63,337 nucleotides of DNA from Candidatus Dormiibacterota bacterium (GTDB taxonomy: Bacteria; Acidobacteriota; Polarisedimenticolia; Gp22-AA2): the NCBI GenBank assembly GCA_035635555.1, contig DASQAT010000049.1, forward strand, positions 1-63,337. Reading direction: 5' to 3'. Each line of letters starts with the position of its first letter. Position 1 is the stretch's first letter. Positions 62,016 to 63,337 of the stretch are shown here, piece after piece. The notes under the pieces are model-generated. The model was given only the letters and a program-made list of their open reading frames with translations. It was not told where the DNA came from and did not search any database. Both the position numbers and the translations under genes were made by a program.

Positions 62016-62752
62016 GCGACCGGATCTTCGGCATCCATCCGGTGCTCCAGGCGCTGGAGGCCGGAAAGCGCGGCGTCACGCGCGTCCTGGTCGCCGCTTC
62101 CAGGGAGGACGCCCGCATCAGGCAGGTGCTCGACGCCGCCCGGGCGGCCGGGGTCCCGGTCGTCCGCCAACCCGATCGCCTCCTCGACAGACTGGCCGAG
62201 GGAGAGTCGCACCAGGGCGTCGTGGCGTTCGTGGCCGGAGCGGCGTACGCCGATCCGGACGATCTCGTCGGCTCGGCCGGCCCGGGCGCTCTGTTCGTGG
62301 TGCTCGACGGTGTTGAGGATCCACGCAACCTGGGCGCGATTGTGAGGGTCGCCGCCGCGGCGGGAGCGCACGGCCTGTTCCTGCCCGAGCGCGGGGCCGC
62401 GGGTCTCACGCCGGTTGCCGTGAAGGCGGCCGCGGGGGCGGTCGAACGCCTGCCGGTGGCCCGCGTGAAGAACGTGGTATCGCTATTGAAGTCCTTGAAG
62501 GAGAGGAACATCTGGGTCGTTGGACTGGACAGCACGGGAGATTCCGCCTGGACCTCGTTCGATCTCACCTCCCCTGTCGCCCTGGTGCTCGGAGGGGAGG
62601 GAAGGGGGCTGCGACGGCTGGCGAGAGAGACCTGCGATGCCGTCCTCTCGATACCTATGGCGGGGGGTGTCGAATCGCTGAACCTGTCGGTGGCCGCCGG
62701 GGTCGTGCTGTTCGAGGCGGTCCGGCAGAGGCGGTCGGCCCGGAACCCGTAA
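62012..62752 (+). CDS. rlmB: 23S rRNA 2'-O-methyltransferase RlmB-like (SpoU family)
   Basis: A 246-residue SPOUT-family methyltransferase. The N-terminal L30e-like substrate domain (GIHPVLQALEAGKRGVTRVLVA) precedes the knotted catalytic domain. Motif 1 is VVLDGVEDPRNLGAIVRVA, motif 2 LVLGGEGRGLRRLARETCD and motif 3 SIPMAGGVESLNLSVAAGV. RlmB methylates G2251 of 23S rRNA in E. coli; other SpoU members act on tRNA, but length and domain order favour RlmB. The GTG start overlaps gltX (GTGA). tRNA genes follow. Confidence 0.93.
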   Translation: MSDRIFGIHPVLQALEAGKRGVTRVLVAASREDARIRQVLDAARAAGVPVVRQPDRLLDRLAEGESHQGVVAFVAGAAYADPDDLVGSAGPGALFVVLDGVEDPRNLGAIVRVAAAAGAHGLFLPERGAAGLTPVAVKAAAGAVERLPVARVKNVVSLLKSLKERNIWVVGLDSTGDSAWTSFDLTSPVALVLGGEGRGLRRLARETCDAVLSIPMAGGVESLNLSVAAGVVLFEAVRQRRSARNP

Positions 62753-62770
62753 CTTTTTTTGGCAGGGGTC

Positions 62771-62799
62771 TTGCAGAGCGCGTAAACGCATGTTAGGAT
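62771..62799 (+). promoter_or_regulatory. Promoter of the tRNA cluster
   Basis: TTGCAG (62771-62776), 17 bases, then TAGGAT (62794-62799). Transcription would start near 62806, eight bases before the first mature tRNA. A TTTTTTT stretch at 62754-62760 follows the rlmB stop and may mark a weak terminator. Confidence 0.6.
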
Positions 62800-62813
62800 G
62801 CGGCGTTTGACTA

Positions 62814-62889
62814 GCTGGCGTAGCTCAGCGGGTAGAGCAGCTGATTTGTAATCAGCCGGTCGGGGGTTCAAATCCCTTCGCCAGCTCCA
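62814..62889 (+). tRNA. tRNA-Thr (anticodon TGT)
   Basis: A complete cloverleaf: acceptor GCTGGCG/CGCCAGC, D-arm GCTC..GAGC, anticodon stem GCTGA/TCAGC around TTTGTAA, T-arm GGGTTCAAATC. CCA is encoded at 62887-62889. Directly after it, GCCCGC-GCGA-GCGGGC (62890-62905) forms a short hairpin that may guide processing. First of four tRNAs. Confidence 0.97.
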
Positions 62890-62964
62890 GCCCGCGCGAG
62901 CGGGCGTTTGTGTGTCAGGGCGTCGTTCTCAGGCGGTTTTTGTCGCGAACGGCGGCATGTCCGT

Positions 62965-63050
62965 GGGGAGATTCCCGAGCGGTCAAAGGGAGCAGACTGT
63001 AAATCTGCCGCCGTTGTGCTTCGGAGGTTCGAATCCTCCTCTCCCCACCA
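62965..63050 (+). tRNA. tRNA-Tyr (anticodon GTA)
   Basis: An 86-base class II tRNA with acceptor GGGGAGA/TCTCCCC and anticodon stem GCAGA/TCTGC around CTGTAAA. A long variable arm (CCGCCGTTGTGCTTCGG region) is diagnostic of bacterial tRNA-Tyr, Leu or Ser. CCA is encoded at 63048-63050. Confidence 0.97.
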
Positions 63051-63205
63051 CCCACCGAAGCGCGCAGCATGGGCGCGGCATGATTCAAGGGGCGGGCCGT
63101 GCGGGCGGGCGGCTGAACGGCAATCGGCAGGACGGAAGGGAGACGGCGGCTGCGGCGAGGCGCCAGCTGCAGGGTGGTTCCTCACCCCAGCCGGATGCAG
63201 GGAAC

Positions 63206-63280
63206 GCGGGAGTAGCTCAGGGGTAGAGCATCAGCCTTCCAAGCTGAGGGTCGCGGGTTCGAATCCCGTTTCCCGCTCCA
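63206..63280 (+). tRNA. tRNA-Gly (anticodon TCC)
   Basis: A 75-base tRNA with acceptor GCGGGAG/TTCCCGC (one G-U pair at position 7) and anticodon stem TCAGC/GCTGA around CTTCCAA. T-arm GGGTTCGAATCCC is present. CCA is encoded at 63278-63280. A 155-base spacer separates it from tRNA-Tyr, in which I see no gene. Confidence 0.97.
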
Positions 63281-63295
63281 TGGCTTCTTTCCCGG

Positions 63296-63337
<42 letters not shown>

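Overview
This is a GC-rich bacterial chromosome segment that looks complete and chromosomal, with no insertion sequence, phage gene, CRISPR array or rRNA. Almost everything reads left to right. The pilus gene order pilB-pilT-pilC-pilS-pilR, a sigma-54-dependent pilin, an ABC transporter beside pilD, and long GTG-rich operons resemble Acidobacteriota, Myxococcota and Desulfuromonadota (deltaproteobacteria in the older sense). An Acidobacteriota-like organism is my best guess, but this is inference and no marker phylogeny was possible.

Layout. (1) 1-7374: a strong sigma-70 promoter and the type IV pilus motor and control genes pilB, pilT, pilC, pilS, pilR. (2) 7413-15982: two very hydrophobic membrane proteins (YfhO-like and GT-C-like), the major pilin pilA under a sigma-54 promoter with a strong terminator, and two O-antigen ligase/polymerase-like (Wzy) proteins. 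(3) 16009-33227: a long polysaccharide operon with its own sigma-70 promoter. It holds two AsnB-type amidotransferases, a heparinase II/III-like protein, an alcohol dehydrogenase/Gfo-Idh-MocA fusion, a WecA/MraY-like priming transferase, an FAD oxidoreductase and five GT4-type glycosyltransferases, most joined by 1-10 nt stop/start overlaps. (4) 33239-38685: an ABC-2 type exporter, a TPR protein, prepilin peptidase pilD and a second PilS-like kinase. (5) 38699-49760: two full minor-pilin sets (FimT/PilV/PilW/PilX). The first has very long PilW and PilX proteins and a sigma-54 promoter; the second is compact with a sigma-70 promoter. Between them lie a Pro/Ala-rich protein and a sigma-54 activator that lacks a DNA-binding domain. 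(6) 49794-51755: two unrecognised genes, one on the minus strand, whose promoters overlap. (7) 51752-55147: a cyclic-2,3-diphosphoglycerate-synthetase-like GTPase, carbamate kinase and ornithine carbamoyltransferase, behind a leader that folds as a terminator. (8) 55144-63337: housekeeping genes rplM-rpsI-rpsB-tsf-pyrH-frr-ispD-ispF-gltX-rlmB, then tRNA-Thr, tRNA-Tyr, tRNA-Gly and a tRNA-Thr cut by the window end.

How it fits together. PilB/PilT/PilC drive pilus extension and retraction. PilD processes PilA and the eight minor pilins. PilS/PilR probably fire the two sigma-54 promoters I can see, one before pilA and one before minor-pilin set 1. The polysaccharide genes lie inside the pilus locus, between pilA and the ABC transporter, so surface polymer and pili may be made or anchored together.

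No gene-free stretch exceeds about 200 bases. The largest (1-210, 11633-11830, 38686-38863) each hold promoters described below. All coordinates and motif positions were read by eye; no database search was possible.
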